From Fibrobacter sp. UBA4223 (GTDB lineage: Bacteria > Fibrobacterota > Fibrobacteria > Fibrobacterales > Fibrobacteraceae): 64,000 bases of DNA. Shown piece by piece: positions 8,719-17,293 of this stretch. Position 1 is the first letter of the stretch; every line of letters starts with the position of its first letter. The notes below the pieces were generated by a model. The model made no database searches. It was not told the origin of the DNA and saw nothing but the letters and a program-made list of their open reading frames with translations. The translations under genes and the position numbers were made by a program. Location of the stretch: contig DFTB01000015.1 in assembly GCA_002382975.1 (NCBI GenBank), positions 15,387 through 79,386 on the forward strand. Reading direction: 5' to 3'.

Positions 8719-11058
8719 TTACAGTCCCATGCGGCGTCCTTCGCGGGTATCCTTGCTGTTGATTTCGTGCTCCAGCGCCTGCAAGATGTTTTCTGGAGTC
8801 TTTTCGGCATCGTCCAGGAACCGGAAGGAACTATAGACGGCGTTGAAATCCCCAGGAGCAAGGGCCTTCAGGTTGCGGGCTTCGGCAGGGCAGGGGATAC
8901 CTGCGAAAAAGGCGTTCCACAGGGTCTCGATTCCTTCGGGCTTCAGGTAGTTGAACTTGACCTTCAGTGCGAAGCGCCTACGGGAAGCTTGGTCCAGGTT
9001 GCCGTTGAAGTTGGTGGCGGCAATGAAGATTCCCTTGAAGTTTTCCATCTGAGTCAGCAGTTCGTTGACCTGGGAAACCTCCCAGGTGTGGTTGGCACCG
9101 CCTCTTTCCTGGAGCATACTGTCGGCCTCGTCCAAGAAGAGAATGGCCTTCTTGTCTTCGGCCTCCCGGAACATGGCCCGGATTTTCTTTTCGGTTTCGC
9201 CTACGAAACAGCCCAGAATGTCGCTGGCCTTGCGGATCAGCAGTTTACGCCCAAGGTTTCTAGCGACGTATTTTGCAAGTTCCGTCTTGCCGGTGCCTGG
9301 GGCACCGTAGAACAGCACGTTCAGCGAATCCGGGCGGTCACTGTCCCGCATGGTTTTCCACTTGTCGTCAAAGGACTTGAGAACCCTTTGGATGCGTTCC
9401 AAATTGTTGTCGATGTTCAGCACGTCCAGCATGTATTTGGGCGAATGGGATTCCTTGTCCCGGCTGGCGTATTCCAGAGGGAGCCCCATCAGGTCGGCCT
9501 GGGCCGTGGCGATCTGACGGACAACGGTGGAGGTGTCGAAGGAACAGCCCGACTCTTTCAGCATCTTGGCGCCCGAAATAGCCTGGGTGATACCGCCTGC
9601 TGTGATGGGGAATTCGGTGGCAAATGTTTCTACCATGTCGGGGGAGAGCAGGTCTTCGGCCTTCTGCTCCTTGATGACGGAGTTCCAGATTTCAAGGCGC
9701 GTTTCTGCATCGGGCCTTTCGAATTGTATCGAATAGTCGAACCGGCGTAGAGAACTAGCCTCGATATACTGGGTTTCGTTAGAAATCCAGATGACTGGAA
9801 CCTTGATCTGTTCCAGGAAAAAGTTGAGGGCCCCTTTTTCGCAAGAATTCAAGATAAGGTCGGCTTCGTCCACTAACAGAATGACTTTTTGGTTGTTGAA
9901 CTTGTTGGCTGCAAAGAGGACGCTCCCCATGCGTTCGGAAAGAACGGAATTGTTGCGGCAACCCTTATGAGACCCTTCGGTACGCACGACAGTCATAACA
10001 AGTGGGCGGCCCAGCTCCTTGGCGATGGATTTAGCAAGTTCCGTCTTGCCCGTTCCTTCGACTCCATACAGGAAAATGTTCAGCCCCTTGCCAGCGGGGT
10101 TGTTTTTGAGCATCTCGTACATCAGTTCCACTTCGGGCTTGCCCCGGCTCAGTTCGCTATAAGGGACACAATTGCCCTGATAGGTCTGGCAGTATAGGGA
10201 ATCCAGGTCGTCGCCGGAACTGCCGTCCAAAAAGAACCCGATACGTCGGGAAATATCCAGGTCCTCTTCAAGGATGTGCATTTTTTTCAAGGTCCCGTCG
10301 TTGGAGAGAGTTTTCTCGATATCCACATTTGGGTAAAGCCTTGGGAAAATCTCGATGACGCTTGTACTACCAAAGCGGTTCTGGGTTTTCAAATGCCCGC
10401 AGAGGTGTTCGCAGATTTCCTTGTTGAAAAAAATCCATGCGAAAAGAGCGATTTCCATTTCTTGTTCGGAAAGGTTGAAGGTCTTTTTGAGGATTTTGAT
10501 GCGCCTGAGGAACGAGTCCTCTTTTTTTTCGGCATGATCGGTCAAAATTTTGACCAGCTCTCCTTGGAAACTGTCATAGAATATTTTTTTTGCAGTTCCG
10601 TCAAAGATAGATTCGTTGTCTAGATATTTACCTCCAATTCTACTGGCTTCGCAATGGTCGTCATGACCCTCGATGAAATTTCTGATAGCGTTAATAGTCT
10701 TTTTACGCCTGTTGTAGGCCACGGGCATGCTGTAATCGTTTTGGAATCCATCATCTTCGTCTTCAAAATCGAATTCCTCAACAGGAAATTTTTTAGGGTG
10801 GACGGCTTTTTTCTGGGTGGATTCCGTAATTTTATTTCGGGATTCAAAATGGTGCATGACATCGGTCAGCACGTTTTCGGCATTTTTTCGGGGCAAAATA
10901 CTGAGACTGTCTTCTGCGTCGGGCCTTCTTTTTTCGCAACGGAGGGCCCGGAGCCAATATTCATACCCCTTGAGCACGATAAAGTTGAGTTGGACCTCGC
11001 TAGCCGAAAAATCCTCATCGAGGGCCTTGAGCACATTCTTAAAATACGTTTTTGCCAT
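8719..11058 (-). CDS. Double-AAA+ ATPase, paralogue 1
   Basis: A 779-residue protein with an alpha-helical N-terminal region (1-310) of no known family and two AAA+ modules. The first has Walker A GVEGTGKT (332-339) and Walker B ILLVDEAD (near 393-400), with SLRRFD as probable arginine-finger region. The second has GAPGTGKT (585-592), a pore-loop-like GCFVGE (616-621), Walker B ILFLDEAD (639-646) and SRRRF. This layout resembles Cdc48/Vps4-type remodelling ATPases without a protease domain. It starts after AAAGGAG and lies 53 bases downstream of a close paralogue, so the two are probably co-transcribed and may co-assemble. The substrate is unknown. No signal peptide or membrane segment is present, so it should be cytosolic. 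Confidence 0.85.
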   Translation of the reverse strand: MAKTYFKNVLKALDEDFSASEVQLNFIVLKGYEYWLRALRCEKRRPDAEDSLSILPRKNAENVLTDVMHHFESRNKITESTQKKAVHPKKFPVEEFDFEDEDDGFQNDYSMPVAYNRRKKTINAIRNFIEGHDDHCEASRIGGKYLDNESIFDGTAKKIFYDSFQGELVKILTDHAEKKEDSFLRRIKILKKTFNLSEQEMEIALFAWIFFNKEICEHLCGHLKTQNRFGSTSVIEIFPRLYPNVDIEKTLSNDGTLKKMHILEEDLDISRRIGFFLDGSSGDDLDSLYCQTYQGNCVPYSELSRGKPEVELMYEMLKNNPAGKGLNIFLYGVEGTGKTELAKSIAKELGRPLVMTVVRTEGSHKGCRNNSVLSERMGSVLFAANKFNNQKVILLVDEADLILNSCEKGALNFFLEQIKVPVIWISNETQYIEASSLRRFDYSIQFERPDAETRLEIWNSVIKEQKAEDLLSPDMVETFATEFPITAGGITQAISGAKMLKESGCSFDTSTVVRQIATAQADLMGLPLEYASRDKESHSPKYMLDVLNIDNNLERIQRVLKSFDDKWKTMRDSDRPDSLNVLFYGAPGTGKTELAKYVARNLGRKLLIRKASDILGCFVGETEKKIRAMFREAEDKKAILFLDEADSMLQERGGANHTWEVSQVNELLTQMENFKGIFIAATNFNGNLDQASRRRFALKVKFNYLKPEGIETLWNAFFAGIPCPAEARNLKALAPGDFNAVYSSFRFLDDAEKTPENILQALEHEINSKDTREGRRMGL

Positions 11059-11111
11059 AAAATCTCCTTTCTATATATCGCTTTGAGGGTATGGGTTGTA
11101 AAGACTTTTTC

Positions 11112-13403
11112 CTAAAAACCCATTTTTCGGTTGGCGTGATGGTCCTTGGCGTCGATTTCCTTTTCGAGGTCCTTGGCGATGCGTTCCGGAGTCAGCCTTT
11201 CGTTTGGCAGGTAGCGGAGCTTGGAATAGACGGCATTGAAGTCGCCAGGGGCAAGCATCTTGAGTTCCTTGACTTGTTTTGGGCAATCCAGGGTAGGGAA
11301 GAAGGTCTTCCAGATATTTTCAATGCCTTCGGGATTCAGGTAGTTGAATTTGAGTTTCAGGGCAAAACGCCTGCGGGAGGCTGTATCCAGGTTGCCGTTG
11401 AAGTTGGTGGAGGCGATGAAGATGCCGTTGAAGTTTTCTAGCTGGGTTAGTACCTCGTTCACCTGGCTTACTTCGTGATTTTGGGAAGCATTAGTTCTAT
11501 CCGAAATCATGCTGTCGGCCTCGTCGAAGAGCAGTATGGAATGGGTCTCTTCCGCTTCTTCGAAGGCTGCACGGATTCTCTTTTCGGTTTCGCCTACGAA
11601 CATGCCCTTCAGGTCACTGGCTCGCTTGATAATCAGGTTGCGGTTCAGCTTTCGAGAAAGGAAACGGGCGAATTCCGTTTTGCCGGTACCGGGTGCACCG
11701 TAGAGTAATATGTTCAGGGAGCGCGGTGCTGCATTGTCGCTCAGGTTGTCCCACTGGGCATTGAAGCATTCCGCAATTTCCATGACCTCATCCAGGTCGC
11801 CGTCGATATTGATGCCAGAGAAGGTGTAGGCGGGGGCATGGGTCGCCTTTTCGCGGGTGTTGTCGCACTTGATATTCAGCAGGTTTGCGTGGGCCGTGAG
11901 CATTTTGCACATTACGTTTACAGCAAGACCTTTGTCGGTGCTTGCGATATGCATGGCCTGCTGGGCGGCATAGGTATAGCCGCCGACGGTTACTGGGAAT
12001 TCGGCTGCGATGGACTTGATATCCTCTTCGCTGATCATATCAGGCACGTTGAGGGTTTCCAAGACGGAACGCAGCTGGTCGGCCCGCTTTTCGGCGTTAA
12101 AGTTCTTGAATTCCATGGAAAAATCGAACCGCCGGCGGGTACTTTCTTCTATACAGCGGATGTTGTTGGAAATCCAGACGATGGGGGTGTGGATTTCTTC
12201 CATGATCATGTTGAGCATCCCTTTTTCGAGGCCATTCAGTATCTGGTCTGCCTCGTCTACGAGGATAATGGCATTCTGATTTTCGAATTGGATGGCGGCC
12301 AGCTGGAGCGTGCGCAGCCTGTGCCGCAGAATGGATTCGCGAATATTTGTCTTAGGTCCCAGTAAGCCTTCGGATTCAGGGCAAGATCTGATAGAGTACA
12401 GAGGGAGCCCAGTCGCCTCGGCGAGAGCCTTGGTGAGTTCCGTCTTGCCGGTGCCAGCACGCCCGTAGAAAAGAATGTTCAGGGCCTTTTTCTTGTCGTG
12501 ATGGGCCAGCAGGTACACGAGCATTTCAGCTTCAGGCCGGTTCTTGGTGAGGGCATCGAAGGGGATATGCGAAGGCTCGACGGCTTCAATATCGCCAAGT
12601 TGAGTGCATTCCTGCTGGCCATTCAGATGTAGTTCGACTTCATGGTCCAATTCCAGTTCGGTATTTATAATATACAGTCTCTGGAGTCTAGAGTCGAATC
12701 CGGTCAGTTCGGAGAACCGCTGTTCAGAAAGGTTGGTGGCTGTCAGCAGCAGGGAAACATCTTTGTTGAAAAAGCGTAATTTCTGGCTACGCTGCAGGAA
12801 CCTCTTTTCGTCAGGCATAGACATTTCATCGCGATTCACCAGCCAAAGGAAAAGGATGATGTTGATCTCGTCATCATTCAGCTTGCACAGGTCCTGGAGG
12901 GATTGGATACGTTTCATGGAGGAATCGTTCTCGCCGGCACCTTTTTTAAGTTCCCCGATGGCGTACTTGATAAAGTGGGGAGCGATGGTCTGCTGCAGCT
13001 GCATCCATTTTTCCGGAGCGACCATGTCGGTGCGCAGGCTTGCTATGCGGCTAATGATTTTCTTACCAGCTTTATAGTAGTCTCCATTGGGATATTTTTC
13101 CAGGAAAGCTTCGCCATGTTGTCCGGCGAAGGAGTCTACATAGGCACCGTCTTTCCCTTCAGATTCAGCGTTATCCATTTCGTCACGGACAATTTCCTGG
13201 ATGATGGGGAACAGGGACTGGGTATCCATCAGGCTGAAAACAGCCTTGGGGTTCAGGTAGCCCACGTCATTTTGCAGGAGTCTGACCCAGAATTCCAGCA
13301 TTTTCAGCTTTGTAAAGGGGGCGGTGTCGCGTTCGACAGCTTGTTTGGCCCTGTTTTCGATGAGTTGCTTGGCGATGTCCTGGAAATATCCGTTGATTTT
13401 CAT
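11112..13403 (-). CDS. Double-AAA+ ATPase, paralogue 2
   Basis: A 763-residue paralogue of the next gene with the same plan: a helical N-terminal region (1-300), a first AAA+ module with GRAGTGKT (314-321) and IILVDEAD, and a second with GAPGTGKT (near 565-572), GMFVGETEKR as pore loop, ILLFDEAD and SRRRF. Around the second arginine finger the two proteins are nearly identical (for example TNFNGNLD.ASRRRFALK), while their N-termini differ widely. That is the pattern of an old duplication with a conserved motor and changing substrate adaptors. The ribosome site AGGAGAGG precedes the ATG. The gene diverges from lemA and an M48 protease across a 240-bp intergenic region. Confidence 0.85.
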   Translation of the reverse strand: MKINGYFQDIAKQLIENRAKQAVERDTAPFTKLKMLEFWVRLLQNDVGYLNPKAVFSLMDTQSLFPIIQEIVRDEMDNAESEGKDGAYVDSFAGQHGEAFLEKYPNGDYYKAGKKIISRIASLRTDMVAPEKWMQLQQTIAPHFIKYAIGELKKGAGENDSSMKRIQSLQDLCKLNDDEINIILFLWLVNRDEMSMPDEKRFLQRSQKLRFFNKDVSLLLTATNLSEQRFSELTGFDSRLQRLYIINTELELDHEVELHLNGQQECTQLGDIEAVEPSHIPFDALTKNRPEAEMLVYLLAHHDKKKALNILFYGRAGTGKTELTKALAEATGLPLYSIRSCPESEGLLGPKTNIRESILRHRLRTLQLAAIQFENQNAIILVDEADQILNGLEKGMLNMIMEEIHTPIVWISNNIRCIEESTRRRFDFSMEFKNFNAEKRADQLRSVLETLNVPDMISEEDIKSIAAEFPVTVGGYTYAAQQAMHIASTDKGLAVNVMCKMLTAHANLLNIKCDNTREKATHAPAYTFSGINIDGDLDEVMEIAECFNAQWDNLSDNAAPRSLNILLYGAPGTGKTEFARFLSRKLNRNLIIKRASDLKGMFVGETEKRIRAAFEEAEETHSILLFDEADSMISDRTNASQNHEVSQVNEVLTQLENFNGIFIASTNFNGNLDTASRRRFALKLKFNYLNPEGIENIWKTFFPTLDCPKQVKELKMLAPGDFNAVYSKLRYLPNERLTPERIAKDLEKEIDAKDHHANRKMGF

Positions 13404-13643
13404 TTTTTTCCTCTCCTATTAAAAGGCTCGACTGTTTGGGGACGCGACGAACCTCCCATGCCCGCTTAAAGCGGACATAGTATCCCTAAAAAATTCAATA
13501 AAAAAATCGTGAGGGGGAAAAGTGGGCACAATATAGTAAAAATTACCCTTTTTGGCAAGGGAAAATAAGGAGTTTCTTCTTAGAACTGTTTGTGATTTTT
13601 TATACTATGTACCATATAAGTTAGTTGAAAAAAGGAGAACCTT
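13404..13643. promoter_or_regulatory. Divergent intergenic region between AAA+ genes and lemA
   Basis: About 240 bp without a gene. CCGCTT-A-AAGCGG (13462-13474) is a near-perfect palindrome. TATACT at 13601-13606 could be a -10 for lemA, with a weak TTAGAA 15 bp upstream. AAGGAG lies before the lemA ATG. Nothing else was recognised. Confidence 0.4.
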
Positions 13644-14204
13644 ATGACTGTCGGAATCGTCGTACTTGTAGTAGTGGTAATTCTTGTGGGCTGGTTCATC
13701 GCCATGTACAATGGCCTGGTGAAACTCCGCAACAACCGCGAAAATGCGTTTGCCAATATCGATGTGCAGCTCAAGCAGCGCTATGACCTGGTGCCCCAGC
13801 TGGTGGAGACCATCAAGGGGTATGCTTCCCACGAAAAGGAAACCCTTGAAAAGGTGACTGCCGCCCGAGCCGCCGCCATGAACGCCACCACTGTCGACGA
13901 GAAACTTGCCGCCGACAAGGCCCTGTCGGGCGCTCTTGCCGGACTCCGGGTTTCGCTGGAAGCCTACCCCGAACTGAAGGCCAACCAGAACTTCTTGCAG
14001 TTGCAGAACGAACTGGCCGACATCGAGAACAAGCTTTCTGCCGCCCGCCGCTTCTTCAATTCCACCACCCGCGAACTGAACAACGCCTGCGAGGTGTTCC
14101 CGAACAACATCGTGGCGGGTATGTTCGGCTTCAAGCGCGCCCCCATGTACGAGGCCACCGAAAACCGCGAGACCCTCAACAAGGCTCCGGAGGTGAAGTT
14201 TTAG
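13644..14204 (+). CDS. lemA: LemA family membrane protein
   Basis: A 186-residue LemA family protein: one N-terminal transmembrane helix (about 3-22) and then a long helical-bundle domain with the family patterns YNGLVKLRNNRENAFANIDVQLKQRYDLVP and, near the C-terminus, the Phe/Asn-rich FFNSTTRELNNA..FPNN stretch. LemA proteins are anchored in the inner membrane and often sit beside M48 proteases, as here, where an HtpX-like gene follows. Their biochemical role is poorly known, and membrane-stress or surface-protein quality control is the usual suggestion. The length is normal for the family. Confidence 0.93.
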   Translation: MTVGIVVLVVVVILVGWFIAMYNGLVKLRNNRENAFANIDVQLKQRYDLVPQLVETIKGYASHEKETLEKVTAARAAAMNATTVDEKLAADKALSGALAGLRVSLEAYPELKANQNFLQLQNELADIENKLSAARRFFNSTTRELNNACEVFPNNIVAGMFGFKRAPMYEATENRETLNKAPEVKF

Positions 14205-14301
14205 ACGAAAGAACGGACCTGCGGTCCTATAGACTAAAGACGAAAGGAACGATGTAAAAAGCCTTTGTCTTTCGTCTATCGTCTTTCGTCTATCGTCTAA
14301 A
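14203..14301. repeat. Nested inverted and direct repeats between lemA and the M48 gene
   Basis: The unit GACGAAAG occurs twice on the left of this 99-bp gap, and its complement CTTTCGTC occurs twice on the right in GTCTTTCGTCTATC direct repeats. The whole segment can fold into a long hairpin. A smaller hairpin (GGACCTGCGGTCC) lies inside. No T-tract makes it a clear terminator. Confidence 0.7.
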
Positions 14302-14303
14302 CA

Positions 14304-15350
14304 ATGAAATACGTCGGGCTCCAGACACAGATTTGGCGGAATAACCGCAATACGGTTATCCTGCTCTGCATGTTTCCCGTGATTCTTCTCGGGATGGTTC
14401 TCCTGGCGATTATGACCCTGGATTTTTTCGGCTGGTTCTGTTGGGACGGAGCCTGCCCGCCGGGTCCCCAGGCCGCCACCTTCCACTGGCCCATCATCTG
14501 GTACTATTTCAAGGACGCCATGCCCTTCACTCTTAGCGTGACGGGGCTCTGGTTCATTATCGCTTACTGCACGAATACCGCTATCATCCGGCACATCACT
14601 CACGCGAAGCCTACGGAACGCAAGGACAACCTGCGGGTCTATAACCTGGTAGAAAACCTCTGCATCGCAGGTGGCATAGAGATGCCCCAAATCAATATCG
14701 TCGAAGACGATCAGTTGAACGCTTTTGCCAGCGGGGTAGATGTTCCGTCTTTCACCATCACCCTCACGACCGGACTTATTGACAAACTAGACGATGCGGA
14801 ACTGGCCGCCGTCATCGGGCACGAACTGACCCACATCAAGAATCGGGACACCCGCCTGATGGTGGTGTGTATCGTATTCGTCGGGATTTTTGCGGCCATC
14901 CGGTCCATGGCCGTGCGGATGCTTATGGGGCTGCTCACCGGGCCCCGCCGCCGTACCACTAACCGCAGCAAAAAAAATGGCGGCGGCGGTGGCGCCATAT
15001 TCGGAATCATCCTGTTTCTGGTGGCGCTTATCGTATGGAGCACCGTCGGATATTTCTTCAGCTGGCTTACTCGTATGGCCATTTCTCGCACACGCGAATA
15101 CGTGGCCGATGCCGGCGGCGCCGAACTCTGCGGAGACCCTTTGGCCCTGGCCTCTGCCCTGCAGAAAATTTCTGACAATCCGGGTCTTGACAATGTCCAC
15201 CGGGGCGACGTGGCGCAACTCTACATAATACATCCCGACGAGGAATTCGACAACGACATGAAACTCTCGGGCTGGGTGGCCAAGGCGAATACCATGTTCT
15301 GCACCCACCCCGATACGCCAGAACGTATCAAAATTCTGAAACAGTTCTAG
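14304..15350 (+). CDS. HtpX-like M48 membrane metalloprotease
   Basis: A 348-residue integral membrane protease. Two transmembrane helices lie at about 18-40 and 74-95. The zinc motif HELTH is at 173-177, further helices at about 187-212 and 228-250, and the probable third zinc ligand Glu is in SRTREYVADAGGAEL. It belongs to the M48B (HtpX) group, which degrades misfolded membrane proteins from the cytosolic side. A Gly-rich loop (KKNGGGGGA) sits between helices. No good ribosome site precedes the ATG; the repeat hairpin just upstream ends two bases before it, so translation or expression may depend on that structure. It follows lemA, a common pairing. Confidence 0.9.
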   Translation: MKYVGLQTQIWRNNRNTVILLCMFPVILLGMVLLAIMTLDFFGWFCWDGACPPGPQAATFHWPIIWYYFKDAMPFTLSVTGLWFIIAYCTNTAIIRHITHAKPTERKDNLRVYNLVENLCIAGGIEMPQINIVEDDQLNAFASGVDVPSFTITLTTGLIDKLDDAELAAVIGHELTHIKNRDTRLMVVCIVFVGIFAAIRSMAVRMLMGLLTGPRRRTTNRSKKNGGGGGAIFGIILFLVALIVWSTVGYFFSWLTRMAISRTREYVADAGGAELCGDPLALASALQKISDNPGLDNVHRGDVAQLYIIHPDEEFDNDMKLSGWVAKANTMFCTHPDTPERIKILKQF

Positions 15351-15387
15351 GGAAAAGAGTATATTTTCATTCGGTGGAATCTACGGT

Positions 15388-16476
15388 ATGATTTGTAAAG
15401 TGATAAAATACCTGTGGATAGGAATGGCATTTTTGTGGATTGTCGGTTGTAACGGCGACGATTCTTACATGTATCGTAGTTATTGTGAATCTTATGTTTG
15501 CAAGCCTTCTACCGAGGTTCTGCAACGGCCCACGTCCTTTGCCTTGGAACTGCAGCTGAACGACTCTGCCGACTCTCGGATGGCAAAACTCTATACGCTG
15601 GATTGTGAGTTCCTTCCTGGAGAAGATTCGACAGAACTCAGTACGTTCTGTGTCGATAGCCTCAAGTTCGGCAAAAGCGATTCCCTAAGGCACCTGCCCC
15701 AAAGGAACAAGAATTCCTACGAGCGTTTTAATTCATTGTACGTAAAAGAGAATGGCAGTGTTCTAGAAAATTATCTCAAAATACCCTTAGATGACGATGA
15801 CCATTTGCGTTTTACCCTGGTGGACCGCAAGAACAAGAAGAAAACTTTCGATGTAGATTTGTCCGCCTTTATCAAGATGTACGAACTCCATGGTGACACC
15901 TTTGTTTTCAAGTTCCCGGACAGTACGGATTTTGAAGCATTCACCCGTGATACGACCTTCGATGAAAAAGATTGTGCAGTTCCATTTACGAGTGAAAAAT
16001 CGTATGATTGCTATGACTATTCCGTTTACGCGGACCCCTATACGGATACGACCGTCTATTGTATTATGGAACAGGTTGATCAGTATGAAGGTATTAGTAC
16101 CTATCTGACTACGTCGGATTTCTGGGCCGTGAGCTTGAGCGATATCGGTGATTCTAGCGCCTGCAAGTCGCAACGGTTCTATGCGAGCATTACAGAACAA
16201 AAACCATGGCTTATCTACTATGTCCAATGTGACAAGATTAGTCTGGACTCTTTGCCTGATTCGCTTTCCCTGAGCAATCTTTATTCCCGCCGGTTGATGA
16301 ATGAATCTCTCCTGGACTCCCTGGGGGGTGACCGAATGTACCGATGGAGCGAAGACCAGTCTGATTCCACATGGGTTACCGGTCACCGTCATTCTTGGCA
16401 CACCGTTACCCGCCTTGGTGAACAGGGCCCCGACAAAGAAGATGATTTCACGGTTTACACCATCTATAGGGAATAA
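15388..16476 (+). CDS. Lipoprotein of unknown function
   Basis: A 362-residue protein with a hydrophobic N-terminus ending in the lipobox IVGC (Cys21). The mature part is rich in Asp, Ser, Tyr and Cys. At least eight further Cys residues, several in pairs, suggest disulphides in the periplasm or at the surface. No family is recognised. TATATT at 15360-15365 could be its -10 element. The next gene, an exported barrel-like protein, follows after 9 bases, so the pair is probably one operon. Confidence 0.75.
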   Translation: MICKVIKYLWIGMAFLWIVGCNGDDSYMYRSYCESYVCKPSTEVLQRPTSFALELQLNDSADSRMAKLYTLDCEFLPGEDSTELSTFCVDSLKFGKSDSLRHLPQRNKNSYERFNSLYVKENGSVLENYLKIPLDDDDHLRFTLVDRKNKKKTFDVDLSAFIKMYELHGDTFVFKFPDSTDFEAFTRDTTFDEKDCAVPFTSEKSYDCYDYSVYADPYTDTTVYCIMEQVDQYEGISTYLTTSDFWAVSLSDIGDSSACKSQRFYASITEQKPWLIYYVQCDKISLDSLPDSLSLSNLYSRRLMNESLLDSLGGDRMYRWSEDQSDSTWVTGHRHSWHTVTRLGEQGPDKEDDFTVYTIYRE

Positions 16477-16485
16477 GGACAATCT

Positions 16486-17187
16486 ATGAAAAAGCTTCTG
16501 CTCTTGTTGATTGTTCTTTTGGTGGTGCCCTCTTTTGGCGAGGAATCTGCGCCTAAGCAAAGGCGTAGAAGTAGTTTCTATTTTGACGCTACGGTAGGTG
16601 TAGCTCTACGTTATCTTTGGGCGGACCAGATAGTTCGTGAAACATCGGGGGCAGGTACAGGATGCCATTTTGAGCCCGATGGACGTTATGTGTGTAACAA
16701 GAAATCTCTTAGTGGAAAGCCTGTTGCCGATGAAAAGAAAATAAGTTATATGGGCTTTGGGCCCTTGTTCTCAGTGCGGTTTGGTTGTTTGATAAAGGGT
16801 GTCTTTGCCATTTTCGCAAATTTAGAACTAGAACAAACCGATGGAAGTGTTTATGGCCGCGAAGAAGACTATAAAGTTCGACCGAGATCCTCCTTTTTGG
16901 GCGGTGGCCCAGGTGTTGCTTTTTACCCCTTCCGCCATTCCGCAAATGCCACCAAGAATATCTACATAGTTGGCGCAGTCAATTTGTTTGTGGGTGATGG
17001 CGGCGGCATTGATTCCTTCGGACCTGGTTTTATGATTGAAACAGGTTACCTTTATCCCGTGTTGGAACAACTCAACCTCGGTTTTGCCGCTGGGGCAGAT
17101 ATTCTTGCCAATGGTGCTTTTGATAGTGATATTAAAAGACAGAGCGGTTACGGCGTTTGGGTCGGTCTCAAGTTCGTGAAGAAGTGA
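16486..17187 (+). CDS. Small outer-membrane beta-barrel-like protein
   Basis: A 233-residue protein with a Leu-rich signal peptide (cleavage near SFG-EES) and a mature part of short amphipathic beta-strands with Gly-rich turns, as in 8-stranded outer-membrane barrels. The C-terminal strand (GYGVWVGLKFVKK) does not end in the usual aromatic residue. It starts 9 bases after the preceding lipoprotein gene. Function is unknown. Confidence 0.65.
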   Translation: MKKLLLLLIVLLVVPSFGEESAPKQRRRSSFYFDATVGVALRYLWADQIVRETSGAGTGCHFEPDGRYVCNKKSLSGKPVADEKKISYMGFGPLFSVRFGCLIKGVFAIFANLELEQTDGSVYGREEDYKVRPRSSFLGGGPGVAFYPFRHSANATKNIYIVGAVNLFVGDGGGIDSFGPGFMIETGYLYPVLEQLNLGFAAGADILANGAFDSDIKRQSGYGVWVGLKFVKK

Positions 17188-17194
17188 GCCCTAT

Positions 17195-17293
17195 TGTCAT
17201 CCCCGCTTCCAACTTGTCATCCCCGCGCAGGCGGGCGGACAGCACTTAGCACTTTAGTGCTTAGTGCGCATGGCCACCAAGGTGGGGATCTCC
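17195..17293. repeat. GTCAT-type palindromic repeats with an inner inverted repeat
   Basis: Two copies of TTGTCATCCCCGC (17194 and 17214) lead into an interrupted palindrome that closes with GGTGGGGATCTCC. Inside lies GCACTTAGCACT/AGTGCTTAGTGC with one mismatch. The block fills the gap between convergent genes, and the rarA stop codon sits at its right edge. Confidence 0.7.
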
